DNA of 14,726 nt from Geodermatophilaceae bacterium (lineage in GTDB: Bacteria; Actinomycetota; Actinomycetes; Mycobacteriales; Geodermatophilaceae): positions 1 through 14,726 of the forward strand of contig JACCQS010000325.1 in the NCBI GenBank assembly GCA_013814015.1. Direction: 5' to 3'. Position numbers and translations under genes: made by a program. Below are positions 7,298 to 14,654 of the stretch, piece after piece; position 1 is the first letter of the stretch; each line of letters starts with the position of its first letter. The notes below the pieces were generated by a model that was not told the origin of the DNA, searched no databases, and saw only the letters and a list, made by a program, of their open reading frames with translations.

Positions 7298-7303
7298 TAC
7301 CCT
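7298..7303 (+). promoter_or_regulatory. candidate -10 (TACCCT) for the DUF2510 gene
   Basis: TACCCT lies 7 nt before the GTG at 7311, the distance expected for a leaderless transcript starting at the GTG itself. No Shine-Dalgarno is present. The -35 region (7275-7280, GGGACC) is a poor match. Confidence 0.35.
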
Positions 7304-7310
7304 TCATGGC

Positions 7311-8261
7311 GTGACGGACACGTCCACGGCGGGGTGGTATCCCGACCCTGAGAGCCGCCCAGGCCTCGAGCGCTGGTGGAACGGCGTGGGCTGGAGCGAG
7401 TCCATCCGGCCCACCTCGAGTTCCGGGACGATCCTGACCGCACAAGGCCGCGACAGCGTGATCACGAAGTACGGGACGAGCTACGACACGGCCATGGGAG
7501 TGGGGGCGAACTACTGGGAACAACCGGCACCGTCGCAAGCGCCCTGGCAGGGCGCTCCTGCGCAACCGGAGCCTGCTGACCCGGCCAGGCAAGGACGGGT
7601 CCGGAGCAGTCCGGCGGCGTGGGGCTGGCTGGCCGGTGCTGTCGTGTTGGCTCTTGTGCTGGCCGTGGTCGTGTTCGTCGGTGGCTCCGACCGGCCGGGC
7701 CCTCCGATCGCCACCGGCGGGGTGCCGGAAAGCCCGACCCGGCCGCCGGGGCAGACGCGGATCGTCGACGAGGAAGCCGGTGTGGCCTATCCCTATCTCG
7801 GCGCCTATTGGCTGGAGTTCGTCAACGAGGTGGAGGAGACCACGTCGACGGCGGGGCAGTACATCGTGACCCAGGAGCAGACCCCCGAGGGTCAATTCAT
7901 CGCACAGGTGACTTCTGGTCCGTTGCAAGCACTGTTCGGGTACGCCGGGCCGAGTTCGTTCGCCGGCACCATCGCGGCCGTGCAGGGCAGTATCCGTACC
8001 AACTACTACCCCGCCCCCAATCAGATCGAGACCCTGCGCGACGAGGCGGTCACCGTTGACGGCGCTGAGGCATATCTGCTCGAGTTCAACCTGTCCTGGG
8101 ACGTGGCCGGCTACGACTCGACGGGGGAGCGGGCGGCCCTGATCCTGATCGAGACCGGACGGCCGGCTCCAGCCTTGGTGTACATCTCGATTCCGAACAC
8201 CCACGCAGAGCTCTACGGCATCGTCGACCGGGTGATCGCGGAGATCGACGTCCTGAACTGA
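7311..8261 (+). CDS. DUF2510-domain single-pass membrane protein
   Basis: 316 aa. The N-terminus carries the DUF2510 signature G-W-Y-P-D-P (8-13), then R-W-W-N-G-x-G-W (21-28), a short W-rich module common on actinobacterial membrane proteins. A Pro/Gln/Ala-rich linker (71-95) follows, then one hydrophobic helix at about 103-124 preceded by Arg residues, so the DUF2510 end should be cytoplasmic. The remaining 190 residues would be outside; they contain no Cys and look like a folded alpha/beta domain (Y-P-Y-L-G-A-Y-W-L-E-F near 160, L-V-Y-I-S-I-P near 295). The GTG start is the only one giving the DUF2510 motif at the N-terminus. It is divergent from the oxidoreductase unit (74-bp gap) and 19 bp before the M16 genes, so it may be cotranscribed with them. 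Function unknown. Confidence 0.8.
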   Translation: MTDTSTAGWYPDPESRPGLERWWNGVGWSESIRPTSSSGTILTAQGRDSVITKYGTSYDTAMGVGANYWEQPAPSQAPWQGAPAQPEPADPARQGRVRSSPAAWGWLAGAVVLALVLAVVVFVGGSDRPGPPIATGGVPESPTRPPGQTRIVDEEAGVAYPYLGAYWLEFVNEVEETTSTAGQYIVTQEQTPEGQFIAQVTSGPLQALFGYAGPSSFAGTIAAVQGSIRTNYYPAPNQIETLRDEAVTVDGAEAYLLEFNLSWDVAGYDSTGERAALILIETGRPAPALVYISIPNTHAELYGIVDRVIAEIDVLN

Positions 8262-8280
8262 GCCGCCGCAGTGCACCGAC

Positions 8281-9621
8281 ATGCCGGCGGTCGAGGCAAC
8301 GGCTATCGTCGCGCGGGTGCCCGTCCGCGCCCCGACCTTGCCGGCCCATCCGCTGCACCGTTTGACTCTGGACAACGGACTGCGAGTCGTACTGGCTCCG
8401 GACTCCACTGCTCCGGTGGTCGCCGTGGCCGTCTACTACGACGTCGGGATGCGCAGCGAACCGATGGGCCGCACCGGCTTTGCCCATCTCTTCGAGCACG
8501 TCATGTTCCAGGGCTCGGCGCACCTGCCCAAGCTCGAACACGCCCGCCAGGTGCAGGGCAGCGGCGGCGTCTTCAACGGCAGCACGCATCTGGACTACAC
8601 GAACTACTTCGAGGTGTTGCCGGCCGGGGCGCTGGAGCGGGCGCTGTTCTGCGAGGCGGACCGGATGGCGGCGCCGCTGCTGACCCAGGAAACCATCGAC
8701 AACCAGATCGACGTGGTCAAGGAGGAGATCCGGGTCAACGTCCTCAACCGCCCGTACGGTGCCTTCCCCTGGCTGCAGTTACCCGAGGTGCTCTACGACA
8801 CCTTCGCCAACACGCACAACGGGTATGGCGACTTCGTCGACCTGGAAAGCGCCACGGCTGATGACGCTGCGCAGTTCTTCGACTCCTACTACGCGCCGGG
8901 GAATGCGGTGCTTGCCGTCGGCGGAGACTTCGGAGTCGAGCAGGCCACAGAGTGGGTTTCGCGGTATTTCGGACGAGTGATTGCCCGTAGCACCCCGGTC
9001 CGGCCGCCCTTCGGCGAGCCGGCTCTGACCGAGGACAGGCACGCCGAGGTCATCGACCCGCTCGCCACGACGCCCGCACTGGCGATCGGCTGGCGGGTGC
9101 CCGACCCCGTGAACGACCTCGACGCCTACCTTCCCTACGTCGTCCTGAGCGAACTGATGTCGGACTCCGACGCGTCACGTCTGGAACAACGTCTGATCCA
9201 CCGAGACCACCTCGCCATCTCCCAGGCGATGTACCTGGGCCTGTTCGGGGACCCGTTCGACGCGCGGAATGCCACCGGATTGATGTTCCAGGCCCATCAC
9301 GCTTCGCAGACCAGCGCCGCACAGCTGATCACCGCCGTCGAGGACGAGTTGGCATCAGTGGCCTCCGGTGGCGTCGGCGACGCCGAACTGGCTCGGGTCC
9401 AAGCCCGGATCGCCGCCCAACTGCTGCGCCAGGCCGACCCTGTGCTGGGACGTACCCAGAGCTTCGCGGCCGGCGAATTGATCCACGGTCGGGCGGAGTT
9501 CGCTCTCGAGCTGCCGGCTCGACTCGCCGGGGTGGCTGCCGAGTCGGTGGCTGCCGCTGCGGCCGAACTACGCGCTCAACACAAAGCCGTGCTCGAACTC
9601 AAGCCGGGAGCCGGCGCATGA
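8281..9621 (+). CDS. M16-family zinc metallopeptidase, catalytic subunit
   Basis: 446 aa. The inverted zinc motif HLFEH (69-73) and the downstream glutamate in VVKEEIR (Glu149) give the HxxEH...E set of M16 (pitrilysin/insulinase) peptidases: His69 and His73 bind zinc, Glu72 is the catalytic base. The repeat-2 half (about 220-440) lacks the motif, as usual. The length fits the short two-domain M16B type that works as a heterodimer. The stop overlaps the next gene's ATG (ATGA), and the next gene encodes the HxxEH-lacking partner, so an alpha/beta peptidase pair is expected. Likely substrates are oligopeptides or small protein fragments; none can be named. The start is uncertain: ATG 8281 has no Shine-Dalgarno, and an in-frame GTG at 8317 has a TATCGT -10-like element (8303-8308) 8 nt upstream and could be a leaderless start. 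Confidence 0.92.
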   Translation: MPAVEATAIVARVPVRAPTLPAHPLHRLTLDNGLRVVLAPDSTAPVVAVAVYYDVGMRSEPMGRTGFAHLFEHVMFQGSAHLPKLEHARQVQGSGGVFNGSTHLDYTNYFEVLPAGALERALFCEADRMAAPLLTQETIDNQIDVVKEEIRVNVLNRPYGAFPWLQLPEVLYDTFANTHNGYGDFVDLESATADDAAQFFDSYYAPGNAVLAVGGDFGVEQATEWVSRYFGRVIARSTPVRPPFGEPALTEDRHAEVIDPLATTPALAIGWRVPDPVNDLDAYLPYVVLSELMSDSDASRLEQRLIHRDHLAISQAMYLGLFGDPFDARNATGLMFQAHHASQTSAAQLITAVEDELASVASGGVGDAELARVQARIAAQLLRQADPVLGRTQSFAAGELIHGRAEFALELPARLAGVAAESVAAAAAELRAQHKAVLELKPGAGA

Positions 9622-11003
9622 CCACCGAGACAAGCAGTGAGCTGACCAACGGAGACACTTCAGAGTCGGCGGACATGGCTCTTCCGCCGTTGATCGAGGC
9701 GCGTGCCGGCCGAGCACCTCGGGCGGTCAGCGCGACCTTGCCGAACGGCCTGGACACCTTGGTCGTACGACGCCCGACCGTTCCGATGGTCGAGGTTCGG
9801 CTGCGGATCCCCTTGCCCGCTGCGAACAGCGCCACCGCAGCAGCCACCACCGCGCGGGGCTCGCTGATGTCGGCCTCGATGCTGTTCGGTACTGCCCAAC
9901 GCAACCAGGAGCGACTGGCCAACGACCTGGCAGCGGTCGGCGCGGATCTGTCGGTCTCGGCCGACGCCGATCGGCTGCTCTTCTCGACTGCGGTCCTGCG
10001 CACCGGACTGTCCACTGTGCTCGGTCTGCTGGCCGAGGTAGTGACCTCTGCGTCGTATCCGTCGGCCGAGGTTGCCGCTGAACGCGACCGACTCGGCCAG
10101 CGGATCGCGATGGCACTGACCCAGCCCGCCGTAGTGGCCCGGATGGCGCGCTCCCGGCGGCTGTTCGGTGATCATCCGTATGCGCAGACAATGCCGGACC
10201 TGTCAGTGGTCGCCGGACTCGAAGCGGCAACCCTCCGACGGACACACCGCGACCGGGTGCGGCCCTACGGCGCCACCCTCGTCGTCGTCGGCGACGTGCA
10301 GCCGGCGACGGTGGTCAGGCAGGCCACATCGGCTTTCGCGGACTGGGTCGGCCCGGCGCGCAAGTCCAGGATGATGCCGCTGCCGGACTTCGATCCGGTC
10401 GGGATCACCCTCGTGGACCGCCCCGGCGCCGTGCAGTCCAATGTGCGGATTGGCGGCGGCGCGGTGGGTCGGCGGGATCCGGTCTACGCCGCGCTGCAGT
10501 TGGCCAATCTGATCTTCGGCGGCTACTTCTCCTCGCGGCTGACCGAGAATCTTCGCGAGCGCAACGGGTTCACCTACAGCCCGCACAGCGGAATCGACAA
10601 CTCAGCTGCCGGTTCGACGATCCTCATCGACGCCGATGTTGCCAGTGCGGTGACCGCACGTGCCGTACACGAGACCTGGTACGAACTCGGCCGGATGGCG
10701 TTGGCGCCGGTCACGCAGGACGAACTGGACTCGGCGCGACGGTATGCGTTGGGCACCTTGGCGTTGTCAACTGCCACTCAGGCCGGCCTGGCATCCACGC
10801 TGACTAGCCTTGCTGGGCAAGGACTGTCGGCATCCTGGCTGACCGATTATCAAAAGGCGGTGGCTGGTGTGACGATCGCCGACGTTCAGGCGGTCTCACA
10901 TCGCTATCTTTCGGTGAGCTCGTTGGCCACCGTGGTTGTCGGGGATGCGGCGCTGGTCGAGAATTCACTGGGATCGCTGGCAGCGTTGCGGAAACCGGGA
11001 TGA
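9618..11003 (+). CDS. M16-family peptidase-like protein, non-catalytic partner subunit
   Basis: 461 aa with M16 fold features but no HxxEH: the region equivalent to the zinc site (about 75-115) reads AATTARGSLMSASMLFGTA. The C-terminal half keeps the conserved FGGYFSSRLTENLRE followed by R-N-G-F-T-Y-S (about 295-320), the Arg/Tyr substrate-binding motif of M16 beta subunits. This division (zinc in one subunit, R/Y in the other) is that of heterodimeric bacterial M16B enzymes and of mitochondrial processing peptidase. ATG overlaps the upstream stop (ATGA) and its own stop overlaps the nudC start (ATGA), so the three genes are translationally coupled and probably made in matched amounts. The N-terminal 35 residues are low-complexity. 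No signal peptide. Confidence 0.88.
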   Translation: MTTETSSELTNGDTSESADMALPPLIEARAGRAPRAVSATLPNGLDTLVVRRPTVPMVEVRLRIPLPAANSATAAATTARGSLMSASMLFGTAQRNQERLANDLAAVGADLSVSADADRLLFSTAVLRTGLSTVLGLLAEVVTSASYPSAEVAAERDRLGQRIAMALTQPAVVARMARSRRLFGDHPYAQTMPDLSVVAGLEAATLRRTHRDRVRPYGATLVVVGDVQPATVVRQATSAFADWVGPARKSRMMPLPDFDPVGITLVDRPGAVQSNVRIGGGAVGRRDPVYAALQLANLIFGGYFSSRLTENLRERNGFTYSPHSGIDNSAAGSTILIDADVASAVTARAVHETWYELGRMALAPVTQDELDSARRYALGTLALSTATQAGLASTLTSLAGQGLSASWLTDYQKAVAGVTIADVQAVSHRYLSVSSLATVVVGDAALVENSLGSLAALRKPG

Positions 11004-11932
11004 GCCGAGGACTTCCAGCCGCACAGGGTCACCCCGGGCCCGTACGACCGGCATTGTCCCGCGCCCTCCACGACAGGGACGGCCTCCGTCGGCGAGAGAT
11101 GCACGCGACCCTCGGGCGAGACCCGGACACCCACGTGCTGCTTGTGACCGAGGATTACCTCGTTCCGGTCCATGAGGCCGAAGGCGGGCCGGCCTTGCAA
11201 TTCCGGGGCGCCGATGCGTTGGACTCCGAACCTGCCGGCTGGGCCTACCTAGGGACGTACGGCGGCACCAACTATGCGATGGCCAGGGGCGCGCGTGACA
11301 TGCGGGCCGATCAATGGCTGGGCCTGCGCGACATCGGCGCAGAGGTCGGTGATCTCGACGCAGGGCTGCTTGTCCAAGCGGTGGGCCTTGCCCAGTGGCA
11401 CGATCGCTCGGCGCACTGCCCACAGTGCGGGACGATGACCGAGTTGCGGGACTCGGGCTGGGTTCGACATTGCCCGGTCGACCGGACCGACATCTTCCCG
11501 CGCACCGATCCGGCGATGATCGTGCTGGTGCACGACGGAGCCGACCGGTGCGTGCTGGGCCGTCAGTCGGTGTGGCCGACCGACCGGTTCTCGGTGCTCG
11601 CCGGATTCGTCGAGCCGGGGGAGTCCGCGGAACAGGCCGTGGCCCGGGAGGTCTTCGAAGAGGTACGGCTCATGGTGACCGACATCCGCTATGTCACCAG
11701 CCAACCCTGGCCGCTGCCGCAGTCGCTGATGCTGGGCTTCACCGCGCGGGTGGACGGCGATCAGACGCTGGTCGTGGACCAGGACGAAATCGTCGAGGCG
11801 GCGTGGTTCAGCCGTGCCGAGCTCATGGATGCGGGCCGGACGAGGCCACGGCTTCCTTCGCCGGTCTCGATCGCCTTCCAGCTGATCACCGACTGGCTCG
11901 GCGAGAAGCCGGCGGCCCCGGCCTGGACCTGA
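11000..11932 (+). CDS. nudC: NAD(+)/NADH diphosphatase NudC (Nudix hydrolase)
   Basis: 310 aa, length normal for NudC. Order: N-terminal NUDIX-like domain (about 20-125); zinc ribbon CPQCG (140-144) with a second half CPVD (158-161), which keeps three of four Cys; FPRTDPAMIV (166-175); Nudix box from Gly202 through Glu208, R216-E217 and E220-E221; and the NudC signature SQPWPLPQS (234-242), which defines NADH pyrophosphatases. The enzyme splits NAD(H) to NMN(H) and AMP and, in other bacteria, removes NAD caps from RNA. One oddity: the Nudix-box Gly after EEx is Arg223 (EEVRL rather than EEVGL). The metal-binding RE..EE residues are intact, so activity is likely. Start ATG overlaps the M16 stop, making it the last gene of the M16-M16-nudC unit. 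Confidence 0.93.
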   Translation: MSRGLPAAQGHPGPVRPALSRALHDRDGLRRREMHATLGRDPDTHVLLVTEDYLVPVHEAEGGPALQFRGADALDSEPAGWAYLGTYGGTNYAMARGARDMRADQWLGLRDIGAEVGDLDAGLLVQAVGLAQWHDRSAHCPQCGTMTELRDSGWVRHCPVDRTDIFPRTDPAMIVLVHDGADRCVLGRQSVWPTDRFSVLAGFVEPGESAEQAVAREVFEEVRLMVTDIRYVTSQPWPLPQSLMLGFTARVDGDQTLVVDQDEIVEAAWFSRAELMDAGRTRPRLPSPVSIAFQLITDWLGEKPAAPAWT

Positions 11933-11937
11933 GGCCG
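11919..11937 (+). terminator. possible weak bidirectional terminator hairpin between nudC and mycoredoxin gene
   Basis: CGGCCT (11919-11924) and AGGCCG (11932-11937) form a perfect 6-bp stem with a 7-nt loop across the nudC stop codon, in the 28-bp gap between convergent genes. There is no T-run on either side, so termination by it is only a guess. Confidence 0.25.
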
Positions 11938-11960
11938 ACTTCCCGCCGGTCAGGACGCGA

Positions 11961-12206
11961 TCAGGCGGCCAGCTGGGACTTGACCTGCTCGATCGTGGGG
12001 TTGGTCAACGCGGTGCCGTCGGGAAAGATCAGCGTCGGCACCGTCTGGTTGCCGCCGTTTGCCCTCTCGACCAGATCGGCCGCGGCGGAGTCGGTCTCGA
12101 TGTTGACCTCGGCGAAGTCGATGCCCTCGCTGTTCAGGTGACGCTTGAGGCGCACGCAGTAGCCGCACCAGCTCGTCGTGTACATGGTCACCTGCGGGGA
12201 ACTCAT
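11961..12206 (-). CDS. mrx1: mycoredoxin (glutaredoxin-like thiol oxidoreductase)
   Basis: 81 aa, a single glutaredoxin fold. It has the active site WCGYC (13-17) and the cis-proline motif TVPT (55-58), and ends in a helix IEQVKSQLAA. CGYC plus this small size and the position beside uvrD2 and nudC are the marks of actinobacterial mycoredoxin-1, which reduces mycothiol mixed disulfides on proteins using mycothiol and mycothione reductase. The start ATG 12206 is set by a strong Shine-Dalgarno GGAAGG (12218-12213) 6 nt upstream; longer open frames upstream are not used. It is divergent from uvrD2 and convergent with nudC. A SigR/SigH-like promoter lies upstream (12242-12268), consistent with induction by thiol oxidation. 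Cytosolic. Confident. Confidence 0.94.
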   Translation of the reverse strand: MSSPQVTMYTTSWCGYCVRLKRHLNSEGIDFAEVNIETDSAAADLVERANGGNQTVPTLIFPDGTALTNPTIEQVKSQLAA

Positions 12207-12241
12207 CGAAGTCCTTCCATCTCGGGATCGGTACTGCGCAC

Positions 12242-12268
12242 AACGCTGCGTCCCATTCATCTCTTCCC
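12242..12268 (-). promoter_or_regulatory. candidate SigR/SigH-type ECF promoter for mycoredoxin
   Basis: On the minus strand GGGAAG (12268-12263) is followed by 17 nt and then CGTTG, that is GGAA(G)-N18-GTT with GTT at 12244-12242. The consensus of actinobacterial SigR/SigH promoters is GGAAT-N18/19-GTT, so only the fifth base of the -35 differs. Transcription would begin about 25-30 nt before the ATG at 12206, leaving room for the visible Shine-Dalgarno. Confidence 0.5.
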
Positions 12269-12348
12269 TGTCCACAGCGCGCCTCGGCGCTATTCCCCGT
12301 CCTTGCCCGGGACCGGACTGCGTCTGTGCTGACTGGGAGGATCCGGGG

Positions 12349-14382
12349 GTGGACGTGATCGCCGGCCTTGACCCCGAGCAGCAGCGAGCCGCCCTGGCCG
12401 TCCGCGGACCGGTCTGCATCCTGGCCGGAGCCGGTACGGGCAAGACCCGGACGATCACGCATCGCATCGCGCACGCCGTTGCCACCGGTCAGGTAGCGGC
12501 CGGGCAAGTGCTGGCTGTCACCTTCACCGCCCGAGCCGCAGGTGAACTCCGCTCCCGGCTGCGCCGGCTCGGCGCCGACGGGGTCAGCGCCCGGACGTTT
12601 CACGCGGCCGCGCTGGCCCAGCTGAAGTACTTCGCTCCGCGCGTGCTCGGCGGGCCGATTCCGCAGCTGCTCGAGAACAAGGCCAGGATCGTGGCAGCGG
12701 CCGCGTCCGCGGTGGGGGCACATCCCGATCGGGCTCTGGTGCGGGATCTGGCCGGCGAGATCGAGTGGGCGAAGACCAGCTTGATCTCACCGGAGGACTA
12801 CCGCGAGCGGGCCGCTTCCGCCGATCGGCACACGCCGTTGGAATTCGGCAAGGTCGCGACTGCCTATGCCCGCTACGAGCAGGCCAAGTCTGAGCAGGGC
12901 GCCCTGGATTTCGAAGATCTACTTCTGGTAACGGCGTACTCCCTGGAGTCCCATCGGGACGTGTGCGAGGAGGTACGTGCTCGGTATCGCTACTTCGTGG
13001 TCGACGAGTATCAGGACGTCAATCCGCTCCAGCAGCGGCTGCTCGACGTCTGGCTGGGCGATCGGGATGACGTCTGTGTGGTCGGAGACCCGAGGCAGAC
13101 GATCTACTCCTTCACCGGCGCCAGCCCCGACTACCTGCTGCAGTTCACCAGCCGCTTTCCGAGCGCGGAAGTGATCCGGCTGCACCGCGACTACCGCTCG
13201 ACCCCGCAGATCGTCGGATTGGCCAACCGACTGATGAGCGCCACCGCCGAGCGGGAGATCGCTGGACTGGCTCTGGTCGGACAGCGACCCGACGGCCCGG
13301 TCCCCACGATCACCGAGCTGGCCGACGAACCGGCCGAGGCAGCCTCGGTTGCCGCGCGGTGCCTGACGCTGATCGCCAAGGGCGTCCCGCCCGCTGAGAT
13401 AGCGGTGTTGTTCCGGATCAATGCCGCCTCGGCGGCCTACGAGGCAGCGCTGGCCCAAGCCGGGGTCCCGTACGTCCTGCACGGGGGACAGCGGTACTTC
13501 GACCGGCCAGAAGTTCGCCAGGCGCTGGTCCTGCTGCGCGCAGCCGCACGTTCGGAGCAGCCGCACGTCCCGACTGAGGGGCCGGGGCCGAGAGATCTGC
13601 CGGGGTCGGTCCGTGACGTGCTGACCTCGATGGGCTGGGTCGCCGACCATGCGCCAAGCTCCGGTGCGGCATTGGAAAAGTGGGGTTCGTTGGCCGCGCT
13701 CGTCGATCTAGCCGTGCAGATGGTCTCTGACACACCGGGAGTGGGACTTGACGATCTGGTCAACGAACTCGAGGGCCGGGTCGCCGCCCAACACGCTCCG
13801 GCCGTGCCCGGGGTCACCTTGGCATCGATGCACTCCGCCAAGGGTCTGGAGTGGGACGCGGTCTTCTGCGTCGGCCTCGTCGACGGAGTACTGCCGATCG
13901 CGCATGCCAAGCGGAACGAGGAGATCGAAGAGGAACGTCGACTCCTCTATGTCGCGGTGACCCGGGCCCGACAGCAACTCGGCCTGAGCTGGCACCGATC
14001 CAGGCAGGTCGGAGGCTCGGGCAACCGCCGCCGCAGCCGCTTCCTGACCACCCTTGACGGAGAGCACGACCCTGGGGGTCGGCGGCGCAAGTCCGCCAGC
14101 AAGCAGCGACGAGCCGAACTCGAGCCCGGCGATGAGGAGCTCTTCGATCGGCTACGGACCTGGCGGGCAGAGCAGGCCAAGGCCGGATCGGTCCCTGCCT
14201 ACGTGGTCTTCTCCGACGCGACGCTGGTGGCGATCGCCGAGAGCCGGCCGCGAACGCAGGCTCAGCTCCGGATGGTCAGCGGGGTCGGGCCGACCAAGTG
14301 GGAGCGGTACGGGCCCGCCGTGCTCGAGGTGGTGAGCGGCGAGTCCGCCGATTTTCAGACAGCCGTCGAAAGTTCTCGGTAA
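12349..14382 (+). CDS. uvrD2: ATP-dependent DNA helicase UvrD2 (SF1, 3'-5') with HRDC domain
   Basis: 677 aa from GTG 12349, chosen because GGGAGG (12335-12340) is 8 nt upstream and the helicase Q-motif LDPEQQRAA begins at once; the frame is open further left but shows no domain. Helicase motifs: I GAGTGKT (27-33), Ia FTARAAGEL (59-67), II VVDEYQD (217-223), III VVGDPRQTIYSF (244-255), IV YRSTPQIVGLANRL (282-295), V SMHSAKGLEWD (493-503), VI LLYVAVTRAR (532-541). An HRDC domain ends the protein (about 598-665). It unwinds DNA in repair and replication; UvrD2 is essential in mycobacteria. Oddity: the linker before HRDC (about 545-597) is Arg/Ser-rich and lacks the tetracysteine motif of mycobacterial UvrD2. 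It is divergent from mycoredoxin, and its stop region overlaps the promoter of the leader that follows. Confidence 0.95.
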   Translation: MDVIAGLDPEQQRAALAVRGPVCILAGAGTGKTRTITHRIAHAVATGQVAAGQVLAVTFTARAAGELRSRLRRLGADGVSARTFHAAALAQLKYFAPRVLGGPIPQLLENKARIVAAAASAVGAHPDRALVRDLAGEIEWAKTSLISPEDYRERAASADRHTPLEFGKVATAYARYEQAKSEQGALDFEDLLLVTAYSLESHRDVCEEVRARYRYFVVDEYQDVNPLQQRLLDVWLGDRDDVCVVGDPRQTIYSFTGASPDYLLQFTSRFPSAEVIRLHRDYRSTPQIVGLANRLMSATAEREIAGLALVGQRPDGPVPTITELADEPAEAASVAARCLTLIAKGVPPAEIAVLFRINAASAAYEAALAQAGVPYVLHGGQRYFDRPEVRQALVLLRAAARSEQPHVPTEGPGPRDLPGSVRDVLTSMGWVADHAPSSGAALEKWGSLAALVDLAVQMVSDTPGVGLDDLVNELEGRVAAQHAPAVPGVTLASMHSAKGLEWDAVFCVGLVDGVLPIAHAKRNEEIEEERRLLYVAVTRARQQLGLSWHRSRQVGGSGNRRRSRFLTTLDGEHDPGGRRRKSASKQRRAELEPGDEELFDRLRTWRAEQAKAGSVPAYVVFSDATLVAIAESRPRTQAQLRMVSGVGPTKWERYGPAVLEVVSGESADFQTAVESSR

Positions 14383-14387
14383 TTGGA

Positions 14388-14417
14388 TTGCGGCCCCCAC
14401 AGGGTCAGGCATACTCT
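14388..14417 (+). promoter_or_regulatory. candidate promoter of the downstream leader (WhiB7-type layout)
   Basis: TTGCGG (14388-14393) is spaced 18 nt from TACTCT (14412-14417), or 16 nt from CATACT (14410-14415). A short A/T-rich block, GGTAATTGGAT, sits directly upstream of the -35, overlapping the uvrD2 stop codon. WhiB7-dependent promoters are known to have an AT-rich patch just upstream of the -35 next to a SigA -10, so autoregulation by WhiB7 is plausible. Expected transcript start is near 14422-14425. Confidence 0.5.
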
Positions 14418-14457
14418 GCGTCCTGCGCGTACATCTGGCGCGTGTTCGGTCCGTCTG

Positions 14458-14466
14458 AAAGGAGGA
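14458..14466 (+). promoter_or_regulatory. strong Shine-Dalgarno of the leader ORF
   Basis: AAAGGAGGA is nearly a full complement of the 16S rRNA tail and lies 5-6 nt before the GTG at 14472. It is the strongest ribosome-binding site in the window, in a region where efficient leader translation matters for attenuation. Confidence 0.85.
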
Positions 14467-14471
14467 GCCCC

Positions 14472-14654
14472 GTGATCATCAAGACCAACGGCAGCGGTAT
14501 CGCTGACGGCATGACGTGGGCTACCTCCGGCCGGCTCCGGTTCCTGGGGGCGCCTATCACCGCGCCCGATTTCGTTGCCGATGGGGACAAGTCTGTCCAC
14601 AGCATGGTTGCCCAGGTCCAGGGCGGTATTCCGCCTCGAAGAGATCCGCATTGA
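14472..14654 (+). CDS. small leader ORF (putative uORF of a downstream whiB7-like gene)
   Basis: A 60-codon ORF, GTG to TGA, product beginning MIIKTNGSGIADGMTWATSG and ending PPRRDPH. It has no signal peptide, no membrane helix, no Cys and no family I recognise. It lies between uvrD2 and a strong terminator at the window edge, inside what looks like an attenuation leader: its last 12 codons encode one arm of an antiterminator (14633-14641) and its stop codon sits in a further hairpin (14651-14666). In actinobacteria whiB7/wblC follows uvrD2 and is controlled through a uORF and terminator, so the act of translation may be its function rather than the peptide. Its length is long for a leader peptide, so a real small protein is not excluded. 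Confidence 0.65.
   Translation: MIIKTNGSGIADGMTWATSGRLRFLGAPITAPDFVADGDKSVHSMVAQVQGGIPPRRDPH

Noticed and set aside
12178..12348. N-terminal extension of UvrD2
   Set aside because: The frame is open but overlaps the mycoredoxin start and its likely promoter, carries no helicase sequence, and GTG 12349 has a good Shine-Dalgarno.
12207..12485. Longer mycoredoxin starting near 12485
   Set aside because: It would overlap uvrD2 by over 130 bp; the extra sequence is Arg-rich and unlike a thioredoxin fold, and the ATG at 12206 has a strong Shine-Dalgarno and gives the family's usual length.
14585..14598. Hairpin GGACA-AGTC-TGTCC inside the leader ORF
   Set aside because: Only 5 bp and not in conflict with the attenuator stems; too weak to claim a role.
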